Assembly (NCBI RefSeq): GCF_019236175.1
Contig: NZ_JAFAJM010000003.1
Coordinates: 1 to 64,000 of the forward strand
Reading direction: 5' to 3'
Source: Chryseobacterium sp.
Lineage (GTDB): Bacteria > Bacteroidota > Bacteroidia > Flavobacteriales > Weeksellaceae
DNA length: 64,000 nucleotides
Below the pieces are notes generated by a model. That model did not search any database. It was not told where the DNA came from and saw only the letters and a list, made by a program, of their open reading frames with translations. A program made the position numbers and the translations under genes. Of the stretch, positions 26,339 through 34,670 are shown piece by piece. Numbering within the stretch: the first letter of the stretch is position 1; each line of letters begins with the position of its first letter.

Positions 26339-27826
26339 ATGACAAAGTATATTCATTTTATATTCATCTTTTTTATTGCATCCTTTGGCAATACTGAAGC
26401 ACAGATAACAAAAACTGATGCCCTATACAAAACAATTATGTCCGGAGACAGCTTGCTTTTTTCAGTTGGCTTTAATACATGCAATGCAGCACAAATGGAA
26501 AACTTACTCAGTGACCGGCTTGAATTTTATCATGATAAAGATGGCTTTTCTGATAAGAAAAAATTTATGACTGACTTCAACAACGGTTTATGCAGACCTT
26601 CAAAAACATATAAAGCCAGAAGAGCTTTAGTGGAAAAAAGCACTGAAATCTATCCGATGTATAAAGACGGAAAATTATATGCTGCCATCCAGAACGGAGA
26701 TCATCTGTTTTTTGAAAAAGAAATGGGACAGGAGGAAAAGCTGACCGGTTCTGCCAAGTTTACCAACTTGTGGGTTCAGGAAAACGGTGTGTGGAAACTG
26801 AAACAATCATTGAGTTTTGATCACAGGGAGAAAAAAGAAAGGGAGGATACGGATGTTTTTGAAAATGATCAGTTAATGGAAAACTGGCTGCAAGAAAATA
26901 AAATTCCAACACTGGGGCTGGGAATCATTGATCATGGAGAGCTTAAACAGGTAAAAGTTTTCGGAAAAATAAAAAACGGGGTTTCAGCACCCTACAATAC
27001 CTGTTTCAATGTAGCTTCCCTTACCAAGCCTGTAACTGCAATGGTTGCTTTACAATTGGTGAGTCTCGGAAAATGGAAGCTGGATGAACCTCTTGATCCG
27101 TACTGGATAGATCCTGATATTGCTGATGATTCCAGACATAAAAAATTAACCACCCGCCTTATTCTGACCCATCAGACCGGTTTCCCAAACTGGAGATGGA
27201 TGAATAAAGATAAAAAACTGAATTTCCAATTTGATCCGGGAGCAAAATACCAGTATTCCGGCGAAGGATTTGAATACTTACGTAAAGCACTGGAGAAAAA
27301 ATTCGGAAAGCCACTGGAAGCCCTTGCCAAAGAACTTATTTTTCAGCCCCTTAAAATGGAAGAAACGAATTATATCTGGGATCAGAATACAGATGAATCC
27401 AGATTTGCCATCGGATATAATAATGAAGGTAAGCCTTATCCGGTAGAAAAAAACAAAATTGCAAATGCCGCGGATGATTTACATACGACAATAGAAGATT
27501 ACGGAAATTTTATGGTGAGTGTTATGAGAGGAGGGAATCTGAAACCTGAGGTATTTAAAGAAATGATAAGAAAACAGACGAAAATAAAGGAAAATAAATA
27601 TTTTGGATTAGGTTTTGAGGTATATGATCTGGGAAATGATGACTATGTCTTATCGCATGGAGGAGCAGATCAGGGGACACAATGCATTAGTTTGGTTCAT
27701 CCAAAGTCCGGAAAAGGGATTGTTATTTTTACCAATGTAGATGATGGTTCTAAAATCTATGAAAAGCTGGTTCTTCATTATCTGGGGGAAGCAGGAAAGA
27801 AAATTGTTGAGATAGAGAATAGATAA
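26339..27826 (+). CDS. Secreted class C beta-lactamase-fold serine hydrolase with DUF4440-like domain
   Basis: The ATG at 26339 gives a good signal peptide (MTKYIHFIFIFFIASFGNTE); an in-frame ATG 18 bases earlier is less likely. The 495-residue protein has an N-terminal nuclear-transport-factor-like domain (about 25-155) and a C-terminal serine beta-lactamase/penicillin-binding fold. The fold shows VASLTKP (SxxK nucleophile), YSGEGFEYL (in place of YxN) and SHGGADQG (KTG-equivalent). It is probably an exported esterase or D-Ala-D-Ala-type peptidase rather than a resistance enzyme. Confidence 0.87.
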   Translation: MTKYIHFIFIFFIASFGNTEAQITKTDALYKTIMSGDSLLFSVGFNTCNAAQMENLLSDRLEFYHDKDGFSDKKKFMTDFNNGLCRPSKTYKARRALVEKSTEIYPMYKDGKLYAAIQNGDHLFFEKEMGQEEKLTGSAKFTNLWVQENGVWKLKQSLSFDHREKKEREDTDVFENDQLMENWLQENKIPTLGLGIIDHGELKQVKVFGKIKNGVSAPYNTCFNVASLTKPVTAMVALQLVSLGKWKLDEPLDPYWIDPDIADDSRHKKLTTRLILTHQTGFPNWRWMNKDKKLNFQFDPGAKYQYSGEGFEYLRKALEKKFGKPLEALAKELIFQPLKMEETNYIWDQNTDESRFAIGYNNEGKPYPVEKNKIANAADDLHTTIEDYGNFMVSVMRGGNLKPEVFKEMIRKQTKIKENKYFGLGFEVYDLGNDDYVLSHGGADQGTQCISLVHPKSGKGIVIFTNVDDGSKIYEKLVLHYLGEAGKKIVEIENR

Positions 27827-27958
27827 AGCCGGCCATACAATGCTTTGGCACAAAAAATCATAGGTATAAAACAAAATAAAAAATGCATTCTGCAAAATAT
27901 CAATGTGTATCTTTGAAAAGCTGAGCCATCGGCTGTATGAATAATTTCTATTTAAAGT

Positions 27959-28537
27959 ATGCTTTTAGAAAAATTACTTAAAGAGTTTAATGTAGACACT
28001 AATACCTTTAGTTCGGAAGAGTCTAAGTTATTTGATCAGTATTTTGAAAGATTACAGGTCAGGAAAAATACATTTCTGATTAAAGAAGGAGAAACAGAAG
28101 GGTATAGTTATTTTGTTTTTGATGGCATATTACGCTGTTGGCTATTTAATCACAAAGGAGATGAGCAGACTTTTTGGTTTTGCAAAAAAGGTACTTTTTC
28201 GTTGTCGAATATTTCATTTACATTGCAGGAGAAATCTGCCTTTAATGTGCAAACGATTGTAGATAGTGTGATTTATCGGATAGATAAAAAGAAAGCAGCC
28301 GAATTGTATTCTGCCATTCCGAAAGTAAAAATAGTTTTTGAAGAACTGACAGCCTTATTGTTGGATAAAATTTTAAAAAGAAATATTGATCTGATTAAGT
28401 ATTCTCCCGAAGAGTATTATCTGCAGATGATACATGAATATGGGATTACATTAAATTATATTCCGTTAAAAGATATAGCTTCCTATTTAGGAATAACTCC
28501 ACAAGCATTAAGCAGAATACGTAAGCGTATTTTTTAA
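27959..28537 (+). CDS. Crp/Fnr-family transcriptional regulator
   Basis: The 192-residue protein resembles the Crp-type regulator at 20530: an N-terminal beta-roll (FLIKEGETEGYSYFVFDGIL) and a C-terminal helix-turn-helix (LKDIASYLGITPQALSRIRK). It is followed 56 bases later by a GNAT acetyltransferase gene, which it may regulate. No ligand-binding arginine typical of cAMP sensors is obvious. Confidence 0.88.
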   Translation: MLLEKLLKEFNVDTNTFSSEESKLFDQYFERLQVRKNTFLIKEGETEGYSYFVFDGILRCWLFNHKGDEQTFWFCKKGTFSLSNISFTLQEKSAFNVQTIVDSVIYRIDKKKAAELYSAIPKVKIVFEELTALLLDKILKRNIDLIKYSPEEYYLQMIHEYGITLNYIPLKDIASYLGITPQALSRIRKRIF

Positions 28538-28593
28538 CCTGGGTTCAGTGTTTTACAGAGAGAAGTTCTGACCTTTGCTATTCTAAATTTATA

Positions 28594-29019
28594 ATGATGA
28601 TTAGAGAAATTAATATAACAGATTATCCGCGTTTAATAGAAATTTGGGAAAGTGCAGTGCTCAATACACATGATTTTCTTAAAAAAGAAGACTTTTTATA
28701 CTACAAGAAACAACTTCCTGTATATTTTCAGCATGTCACCTTGCTAGGTTTTGAGAAAGAGGGTAGGTTAGTGGGTTTTATAGGAGTTGCTGAAGAAAAT
28801 GTTGAGATGTTATTTGTTGATAATACATGTAGGGGTACAGGAATAGGGAAAAAACTAATCACTTATGCGATCGCTCATCTGCAGGTAACTAAAGTTGATG
28901 TAAATGAACAAAATGTTCAGGCTGTTGATTTTTACAAATACGTTGGGTTCAATATACTGAGAAGGTCAGAATTGGACGGGGCCGGTAAAGAATATCCTGT
29001 ATTGCACATGGAATTGTAG
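28594..29019 (+). CDS. GNAT-family N-acetyltransferase
   Basis: The 141-residue protein has the Gcn5 fold. The acetyl-CoA loop appears as CRGTGIGKKLITYAI (motif A, R/Q-x-x-G-x-G/A), with preceding strand GFIGVAEENVEMLFVD and a C-terminal NVQAVDFYKYVGFNIL (motif B). The wording is close to that of the YjaB/YjhQ-like group. The acceptor is unknown. It follows a Crp-type regulator and ends at a shared bidirectional terminator. Confidence 0.9.
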   Translation: MMIREINITDYPRLIEIWESAVLNTHDFLKKEDFLYYKKQLPVYFQHVTLLGFEKEGRLVGFIGVAEENVEMLFVDNTCRGTGIGKKLITYAIAHLQVTKVDVNEQNVQAVDFYKYVGFNILRRSELDGAGKEYPVLHMEL

Positions 29020-29038
29020 TTGGTAACGATATAATAAC

Positions 29039-29076
29039 TAAAAAAGCCTGTATTCAAAAAATACAGGCTTTTTTAA
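29039..29076. terminator. Bidirectional terminator
   Basis: AAAAAGCCTGTATT and AATACAGGCTTTTT pair around a 5-base loop, with A and T runs on the two sides. It serves the GNAT gene (plus) and the lipocalin-like lipoprotein gene (minus), which converge. Confidence 0.88.
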
Positions 29077-29079
29077 TTA

Positions 29080-29628
29080 TTATTTTACTTTTTCCAAAAG
29101 GTATAATTTGGCTCCTGAAAAAGCCAGTTTTGGCATTAAGTTGCCTTCTAAAACCATGGTTTTATTATTGGCATCAATTACTGAAATATAATTATTGGAA
29201 TTGTATTCAATATAGTTTTCTTTCTCTTTCGTCAGAGGGTTTTTTCCGAATTCCAGAGAATATTTTACCCAGTCTTCCTTATCGGAGCTGCAATGTACAG
29301 GTTTGAATTTTGACTTTTTGGCATTGAAGATCATCTGATCAAAACTATTCTCGGTACAGTCCGAAGTAAATGATCCGTCAGGATTCTGATCTTTGGAAAA
29401 ATCTTCAAAAGAACCACGATAAACACCTACTATTTTCCATGTGCCGTCTAAACGGTCTTCATCAATTTTACCCTTTGCTTTACTTACTGCCCAGCTGATT
29501 CCGTTAACAGTTCCTTTGACAGCTTTATAGCCTACTTTTGCAACACCGGTTACTACTTTTGTTGCTGTTCTTACAACGCAGGAATTGAGTACAAGTATGG
29601 CCGAAGCCAGAAATATTATTTTTTTCAT
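29080..29628 (-). CDS. Lipocalin-like lipoprotein
   Basis: The 182-residue protein has a lipobox ending in Cys17 (LNSC). A glycine- and lysine-rich segment follows, then a lipocalin-like domain starting with LDGTWKIVGVYRG (about residue 60). Typical eight-strand barrel spacing follows, ending KLYLLEKV. It is probably anchored in the outer or inner membrane. The function is unknown; similar proteins are common and uncharacterised in flavobacteria. Confidence 0.78.
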   Translation of the reverse strand: MKKIIFLASAILVLNSCVVRTATKVVTGVAKVGYKAVKGTVNGISWAVSKAKGKIDEDRLDGTWKIVGVYRGSFEDFSKDQNPDGSFTSDCTENSFDQMIFNAKKSKFKPVHCSSDKEDWVKYSLEFGKNPLTKEKENYIEYNSNNYISVIDANNKTMVLEGNLMPKLAFSGAKLYLLEKVK

Positions 29629-29717
29629 TTCATCAAGTTTTATGAATCAGCTGCGAAGATAATATTTTTTGAAAAACTGGAAAGATCTTGAAAATTGTAT
29701 AGATTAAATCATATAAT

Positions 29718-29996
29718 TTGTTTTTAAATATTTGTTTTTCAGTTTCTTTGAGGGAGATTGATTTTCTTATCCGGTTCTTTGGTATTGCAGATAATCTGCC
29801 GAACGTCAGAGGAAGGAAGTTTCTTTATATGATGAAAAAAACCGACAATATATATAGCATACTGCCGGTTTGGAATATAAAGTTAGTAAGTATGCCGGAT
29901 TCTAAGTTTTATATTCTTTTTATAGGTAAGACTACAGGATCAAAAATAGTTGCAAACGTGCAAAAGAACAACGCCTTTATTATTCAGGAAGTTTGA
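29718..29996 (+). CDS. Possible small protein, unrecognised
   Basis: This 92-codon open frame has internal ATGs at 29829 and 29832 that would give about 54 or 55 residues, ending in a plausible beta-like stretch (KFYILFIGKTTGSK). A terminator-like palindrome follows 48 bases after the stop, which supports transcription. The N-terminal half reads poorly as protein. It could equally be non-coding. Confidence 0.3.
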   Translation: MFLNICFSVSLREIDFLIRFFGIADNLPNVRGRKFLYMMKKTDNIYSILPVWNIKLVSMPDSKFYILFIGKTTGSKIVANVQKNNAFIIQEV

Positions 29997-30043
29997 AGAA
30001 TTATAACCTGTATTTTCAGATTTTATGAAGATGATTATAAAAC

Positions 30044-30064
30044 AAACAAGCAATTGCTTGTTTT
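30044..30064 (+). terminator. Palindrome with T tail
   Basis: AAACAAGCAATTGCTTGTTT is a perfect 20-bp palindrome followed by one further T before GATAC. It could form an 8-bp stem with an AATT loop and act as a terminator for the preceding open frame. Confidence 0.45.
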
Positions 30065-30144
30065 GATACTATAAAAAATCATCCTAACCCTTTAAGTTTG
30101 TATATCGTTTCTTTTCATAACGGAAACTTTATGATGATAAATCT

Positions 30145-30180
30145 TCAGCACTGTTTCCCAAACGGTGCTGACATTTTTTG
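30145..30180 (+). terminator. Terminator hairpin on the plus strand
   Basis: TCAGCACTGTTT and AAACGGTGCTGA form a 12-bp stem with one G-T pair and a CCC loop, followed by CATTTTTTG. It is about 80 bases before the 3' end of the convergent monooxygenase gene. No plus-strand gene lies directly upstream. Confidence 0.65.
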
Positions 30181-30260
30181 AAATTTACTTTCGAATCCGG
30201 AAATGTAATATCATACTGATTCTTAAAGAGGAGGAGGCTGATGATGATTATATAATGGCT

Positions 30261-31454
30261 TTACTCATGGATTCCATGAAGTACCTCACCTCCCTGCAGG
30301 GAAAGTTCAACAGCCTGATTACTGTAGAATCTCATTTTATTTTCGTAATCAGCTATTGCTGCAGATATAGGTGTATTATTTACCACTGCCTGATTGATAT
30401 TTTCCATTAATAAAGCAGCATCCATAAATGCCGTATTGGCGCCCACCCCGCCGGCAGGGCTCATGGTATGTACAGCATCTCCTAAAGCTGTTATATTTCC
30501 GGAAGCCCATTTTGGCTTCGGTAAAGACGATCTGATGGGAGTCACTGATAAGGACTTTGGTTCCGCCTGCTCGAATAATGCCCTAAGCTGAGGGTGCCAT
30601 GTATGGGTTAGCTTGAGAACAGAATGGTAAATTTCTTCTGCCGGTTGCTTGTAGAAATCTTCAGACTGCCATCCAAAAACTTCAGGATTTCCAATAAAAG
30701 CCCAATAAAAATAATTACATATCGGGCTCAGAGGCTTCCAGGATTCATCCTTTTTTGTAAAATCAAATACCATAGAATCTACAATCAGAGAGAAATGACG
30801 GTTGACAATAACAGAAGTCCCTTTCCACAGTTCTGGAGATATAGTATTCCGGGTCTCCGGAGAATAAAATGTCCTGCCATAAATGGTTATATTTCCTGTA
30901 TTGACTTTTTGATCTTTGCAGTATTCTGTTCCGATTTTTGAATGAACACCGTCCGCCGCAATTACAAAGTCTGTTATAAATGAAGTTCCATCTGAAAATG
31001 ATAGTTCTACCTCTCCGTTTTCCAGTTGCTTCCAGCTGTTGAGCTCTTTTCCAAAATGAATATCCCGATGCAAATTCTGAAGTAAAATCTCCCGTAAAGT
31101 CAGACGGTTAGGTTTTAAGTCCGGTACTTCTTTAACCCCGTCACTCCAGGATTCCACAAGTTTATTTTCTGAAGGCCTAAGCTCTGTTGTTAATATATTC
31201 ATACCGCTATAACTGGCCGCACATGTGTTAAGAAAGAGCTGATATAAATCTTTGGGAAGACAACTTTCTAATGCTTTTCTACCCGGTTCATTGATCCTGA
31301 TTCTGTACCCCTGGGTACGGGTATTTGTAGCAGTGTCTTTTTCAAAAAGACTATATTCTATTCCCTGTTTTCTTAATCCCTGAGCAAGGCATAGCCCTCC
31401 TAATCCCGCACCGATAATAGCAATGCGTTTGTTTTTGTATTTATTTACTGTCAT
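30261..31454 (-). CDS. FAD-dependent monooxygenase
   Basis: The 397-residue protein has an N-terminal FAD-binding fold (IAIIGAGLGGLCLAQGLRKQG), a DG motif (VIAADGVHSKIG) and the second FAD contact ALGDAVHTMSPAGGVGANTA. These are classic signatures of aromatic-ring or tetracycline-type group A flavoprotein monooxygenases. It is directly downstream of an AraC regulator (106-base gap, same strand) that probably controls it. The substrate is unknown, but TetX-like detoxification of xenobiotics is one possibility for the family. Confidence 0.9.
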   Translation of the reverse strand: MTVNKYKNKRIAIIGAGLGGLCLAQGLRKQGIEYSLFEKDTATNTRTQGYRIRINEPGRKALESCLPKDLYQLFLNTCAASYSGMNILTTELRPSENKLVESWSDGVKEVPDLKPNRLTLREILLQNLHRDIHFGKELNSWKQLENGEVELSFSDGTSFITDFVIAADGVHSKIGTEYCKDQKVNTGNITIYGRTFYSPETRNTISPELWKGTSVIVNRHFSLIVDSMVFDFTKKDESWKPLSPICNYFYWAFIGNPEVFGWQSEDFYKQPAEEIYHSVLKLTHTWHPQLRALFEQAEPKSLSVTPIRSSLPKPKWASGNITALGDAVHTMSPAGGVGANTAFMDAALLMENINQAVVNNTPISAAIADYENKMRFYSNQAVELSLQGGEVLHGIHE

Positions 31455-31560
31455 GATTTATTCATCAATCCTGGTATTGGTTTCTTATGATTGATGAGAA
31501 CAAAATTAGAAGGAGAAGAGTGAAAATCCGATATTCATTTCATGGTGATGATGGGACAAA

Positions 31561-32394
31561 TCATGGCTTTTTTGATCTGAACTCCAAAGCAGTCATTCCC
31601 GTTCCTTTTTTGAAGAAGCGTGAGAAATAAACAGGATCATCATATCCCAGTTCAAAAGCAATCTGTTTCACATCATTTTGGGTATAAAATAATAAACGGC
31701 GGGCTTCCAGGATAATTTTTTGACGGATCCAGAAGCTGGCCGGATATCCGGTAACTTCTTTTACCACCTCATTGAGGTAAAGTGGGGTAATGGTAAGAAG
31801 ACGGGCATATTGCTGTACTTCTTTGCTGGTTTTAAAATTTTCTGTGATGAGCCTCTTGAATTGTCTTGTGATAGAATATTTCTGAGCTTTCTTTTGAATT
31901 TCTGAAATCCGCGTCTGCATCATTTTTGAAACAATGATTCCAATAGCCGATTCTGCGAGTGAATGTTCAACGGAAGAATTATTCAGGGTATTATCTTTTT
32001 CTATTTTTTCAAGAACCGGAGGAATATCAAAAATAAGATCATCTTTTTCAAGAATTATGTACTGATGAATCCACTGATACATATCCAGGATGTCTCTGTA
32101 AGATTCGGAAAGAACTCCTGCCTCTGCAAATAAAAACCAGCCTTCATTATCTTTCTGACGAATATAATGATGAATTTGTCCGGGAGCAACAAAACATACC
32201 GAGGGACCTTTCATTTCTATGGCATTGAAATCTACTTCAATAATGAATTCACCTTTCTTTTGTAAAATAAACATATAGTGATCATCCCTGTGAATTTCAG
32301 CCTGTTTCTCATGTAAAACAGAAAGGGGCATCACTTGTATGCCAAAGTTGTCCAGCTGATTGAAATGCGAAGGAATAGTCTGATGTTTTTTCAA
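31561..32394 (-). CDS. AraC-family regulator with cupin-like sensor domain
   Basis: The 277-residue protein has a cupin-type N-terminal domain (SVCFVAPGQIHHYI, EGWFLFAEA) and a C-terminal AraC HTH pair (QQYARLLTITPLYLNEVVKE, VKQIAFELGYDDPVYFSRFF). It is related to the AraC protein at 23629. It lies immediately upstream of the FAD monooxygenase gene on the same strand and likely controls it. Confidence 0.9.
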   Translation of the reverse strand: MKKHQTIPSHFNQLDNFGIQVMPLSVLHEKQAEIHRDDHYMFILQKKGEFIIEVDFNAIEMKGPSVCFVAPGQIHHYIRQKDNEGWFLFAEAGVLSESYRDILDMYQWIHQYIILEKDDLIFDIPPVLEKIEKDNTLNNSSVEHSLAESAIGIIVSKMMQTRISEIQKKAQKYSITRQFKRLITENFKTSKEVQQYARLLTITPLYLNEVVKEVTGYPASFWIRQKIILEARRLLFYTQNDVKQIAFELGYDDPVYFSRFFKKGTGMTALEFRSKKP

Positions 32395-32423
32395 AGGGTT
32401 AGAGATTCAGGAATTAAAGATAT

Positions 32424-32453
32424 AAAAAAATCCTCCTTAGCAAGTAAGGAGGA
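32424..32453 (-). terminator. Terminator of the GTPase operon
   Basis: On the minus strand TCCTCCTTA pairs with TAAGGAGGA around a 5-base loop and is followed by seven Ts (As at 32424-32430 on the plus strand). It lies about 50 bases after the last gene of the three-gene GTPase operon. Confidence 0.85.
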
Positions 32454-32502
32454 CATGTAAGCCAGTTCGTTTTATAGGTATGAGCTACAAAACGAAACTG
32501 TT

Positions 32503-33735
32503 TTAAAAACTAATATTAATCATTTTATGTATATCCAGAAGCATACAGCCGATAATCAGTACACCTGCCAGTACCGCAGATAAAATATAGGTGGCCAGCT
32601 TATAATAATCCATTCTGAATTTTTTTTCCTCGTGATTTCTCCCTGATCCTCTGTATTCAGCAAGTCCGTTTTCGTTGGGTGGGTTTTCATTTGAGAATCC
32701 CCGGGGTCTGGAAGAAGACAGAGAAGATAAGGATTCGATATCCTTATTTTGACTAATAATACCAGTCAGCAACTTTTTATTTTCATTGTGCCTTTTCTTC
32801 GCGGCTTCCGGTTTTCCGTCAGATCGCAATAGGGTAATTACTTCATCAATTTTTCTTGCATATTGATCATATTCCTGGCTGATGACTTCGAGTCCTTTTT
32901 TAGATTCTTTTATTTTCTCTTCATTTTCCCTATGTCGTTTTTCATTGTATTCAATCTGTCGGGTAAGATCATCAAGAAGCTGTTTTTTCTCTTCTTTCAG
33001 GTCTTCTTTTTCTTTTTCAAATGCTGCAATAGAATTTTCAATAGCACGAAGCTTTTCTTCGTGAAGATGGTCAATTTCCTTTTTAAAACCTACGGCATCA
33101 ACAATTTTGAAAAGTCCTTTTTGTTTTACAAATTCACCGATTTCATGACTTTGAGTGAAATAAATAGTATCATAGGCATTCAGAAGTTCAAGGGCTTTAC
33201 TGAAAAATATCTGCAGCTGTGCCGGATTGGTTTCGCAATAAACGACCAGGTAATGGTTACTGGTCTGAGTGAAATTCAGATCATCAGTATCGCGTACATT
33301 AAAACCTATTTTATCAAAATCTTTAGGTTTGCGTATGGAAAAGTTATCCGAGTGATTTACCGTAATGATCCCGTCGGTGAGATTGTTTTTTTCAAGGCTG
33401 TTCTGAAAATCATTCAGGGCATTGATGATAATTCCTTCTGAAGCAACTTTATTGATAAAAAGCAGGCTTGATCCTATAAATGTACCTCCTCTGTCTGAAT
33501 TTTGCTCTTTGGCAAAAGTATACACAGAGTAGGAGATAAGATTACGGCCTCCTGCATAATCTTTCCTCACAGCATAAATACGACTCTGAGGGAAAAGTTT
33601 AATGGCATCGGTCTTCAGATCAAATGTTCTGATTTCTTTGGCAACTTCCTTATTTCCACCCAGAAAAAAGGATTGTCTGAAACCATTGGGATTTCCAAAA
33701 GTCCCGAATGCTGAGAAAAAATATGTATTATCCAT
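32503..33735 (-). CDS. GAP1-like (GTPase-associated) coiled-coil membrane protein
   Basis: The 410-residue protein has an N-terminal globular domain of about 220 residues beginning FFSAFGTFGNPNGFRQSFF with RGGTFIGSSLLF. This resembles the GTPase-associated protein 1 N-terminal domain. A long charged coiled coil (about 225-310) follows, then a Ser-rich linker and a single transmembrane helix (about 383-403). It is the last gene of an operon with a TRAFAC-type GTPase directly upstream (the GTPase stop codon shares a base with this gene's ATG). The domain call is from memory of such families and is moderate. Confidence 0.6.
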   Translation of the reverse strand: MDNTYFFSAFGTFGNPNGFRQSFFLGGNKEVAKEIRTFDLKTDAIKLFPQSRIYAVRKDYAGGRNLISYSVYTFAKEQNSDRGGTFIGSSLLFINKVASEGIIINALNDFQNSLEKNNLTDGIITVNHSDNFSIRKPKDFDKIGFNVRDTDDLNFTQTSNHYLVVYCETNPAQLQIFFSKALELLNAYDTIYFTQSHEIGEFVKQKGLFKIVDAVGFKKEIDHLHEEKLRAIENSIAAFEKEKEDLKEEKKQLLDDLTRQIEYNEKRHRENEEKIKESKKGLEVISQEYDQYARKIDEVITLLRSDGKPEAAKKRHNENKKLLTGIISQNKDIESLSSLSSSRPRGFSNENPPNENGLAEYRGSGRNHEEKKFRMDYYKLATYILSAVLAGVLIIGCMLLDIHKMINISF

Positions 33736-34667
33736 TAATTTGTAAAACTAAATTTTAAACGTTCCCAGAATGTTCCTTCATAATCCAGGTCGTATCCTGT
33801 AATACTTCTGTAGAGCCATTTTGACAATACTTCCGCAGTAGAAAGATTGAGAAGATTTATTCTTTCTCCACCGGTTGCATTTTGCACACTTCCTACGGTG
33901 TAGTAGGTTTTGCTTAATCCATATGTGTCGATACGCTGTGCTGTCATAGGAAGACGGTCTGAAATAAAGCCATCAAGTTCTTCGGCACTTTCCACATCCA
34001 TTCTTCCGGATTTATCCCATTTGGAAACAACCAGTATTGCGTTTACCGACTTCAGATTTTTACCCTTTCTTTCCAGTTCATCCAGAAATTCATTGATCAG
34101 AGAATCATCTTTGTAGGCAGATTCATAGCTTGTAACAATAATGAATGTAAGTGGAATATTGGCATTCAGAAAAGTTTCAATACTACTGTGGTAGCTTCCG
34201 CCTCTTCTGATATCGTTATGATTTTCGCCGGAAGTTTCCAGAAAAGTAAGGTCTATGGGGACCACTCTTTTGGATTTATTATTAGGTTCAAAAACAAGGT
34301 CCAGCCGTGTTACCTGATCTCTTGTGGTTCTGTTGGGAAGTACTCCCAGACGTATATTTTCAAAAAAATCAGAGAGGAGTACATTAGCCTCTTTGGAATT
34401 CGGTGTACCCAGTTTGGGTCTTAAGACTCCTGCGTAAGATCTGAGATAATAAAGCATTGAAGAAAGAATAACAGATTTCCCGGACTCCGCAGTACCAAAG
34501 AAGAAAACGAAGTTGCTTTCCTTATTTTTAATATCATTGGAAATGGTTTTGGCTATCGGAACAAAATCTTCTTTCAGGTCGTTCTGAAATTCAAAAGATA
34601 AGGGTTTTAAAGCTTCTTCAGTTTCGATTTCGAAAGATAACGGTTTTAAATTTTCGCTGTTTTCCAT
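33735..34667 (-). CDS. TRAFAC-clade GTPase (double-GTPase-like)
   Basis: The 310-residue protein has Walker A GTAESGKS (58-65), a G3-like FLETSGE and a G4-like VVSKWD. The spacing fits a TRAFAC-class GTPase with unusual motifs rather than a Ras-like one. The N-terminus has a short direct repeat (LKPLSFE twice, residues 7-26). It lies between a four-helix membrane protein gene and a GAP1-like gene, so it probably works at the membrane. Such GTPases occur in predicted bacterial conflict or signalling systems; the exact role is unknown. Confidence 0.75.
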   Translation of the reverse strand: MENSENLKPLSFEIETEEALKPLSFEFQNDLKEDFVPIAKTISNDIKNKESNFVFFFGTAESGKSVILSSMLYYLRSYAGVLRPKLGTPNSKEANVLLSDFFENIRLGVLPNRTTRDQVTRLDLVFEPNNKSKRVVPIDLTFLETSGENHNDIRRGGSYHSSIETFLNANIPLTFIIVTSYESAYKDDSLINEFLDELERKGKNLKSVNAILVVSKWDKSGRMDVESAEELDGFISDRLPMTAQRIDTYGLSKTYYTVGSVQNATGGERINLLNLSTAEVLSKWLYRSITGYDLDYEGTFWERLKFSFTN

Positions 34668-34670
34668 GGC

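Larger units (their letters stand above)
29629..30260. other. 632-bp intergenic region with possible small transcripts
   Basis: This long gap contains a possible 92-codon open frame on the plus strand (29718-29996), a perfect 20-bp palindrome with a T tail (30044-30064) and a second plus-strand terminator (30145-30180). No known RNA family is recognised. Confidence 0.5.

Noticed and set aside
26339..27826. A beta-lactamase resistance gene
   Set aside because: It has SxxK and HGG-type motifs, but YSG replaces YxN and an extra N-terminal domain is present; it better fits a general serine hydrolase.
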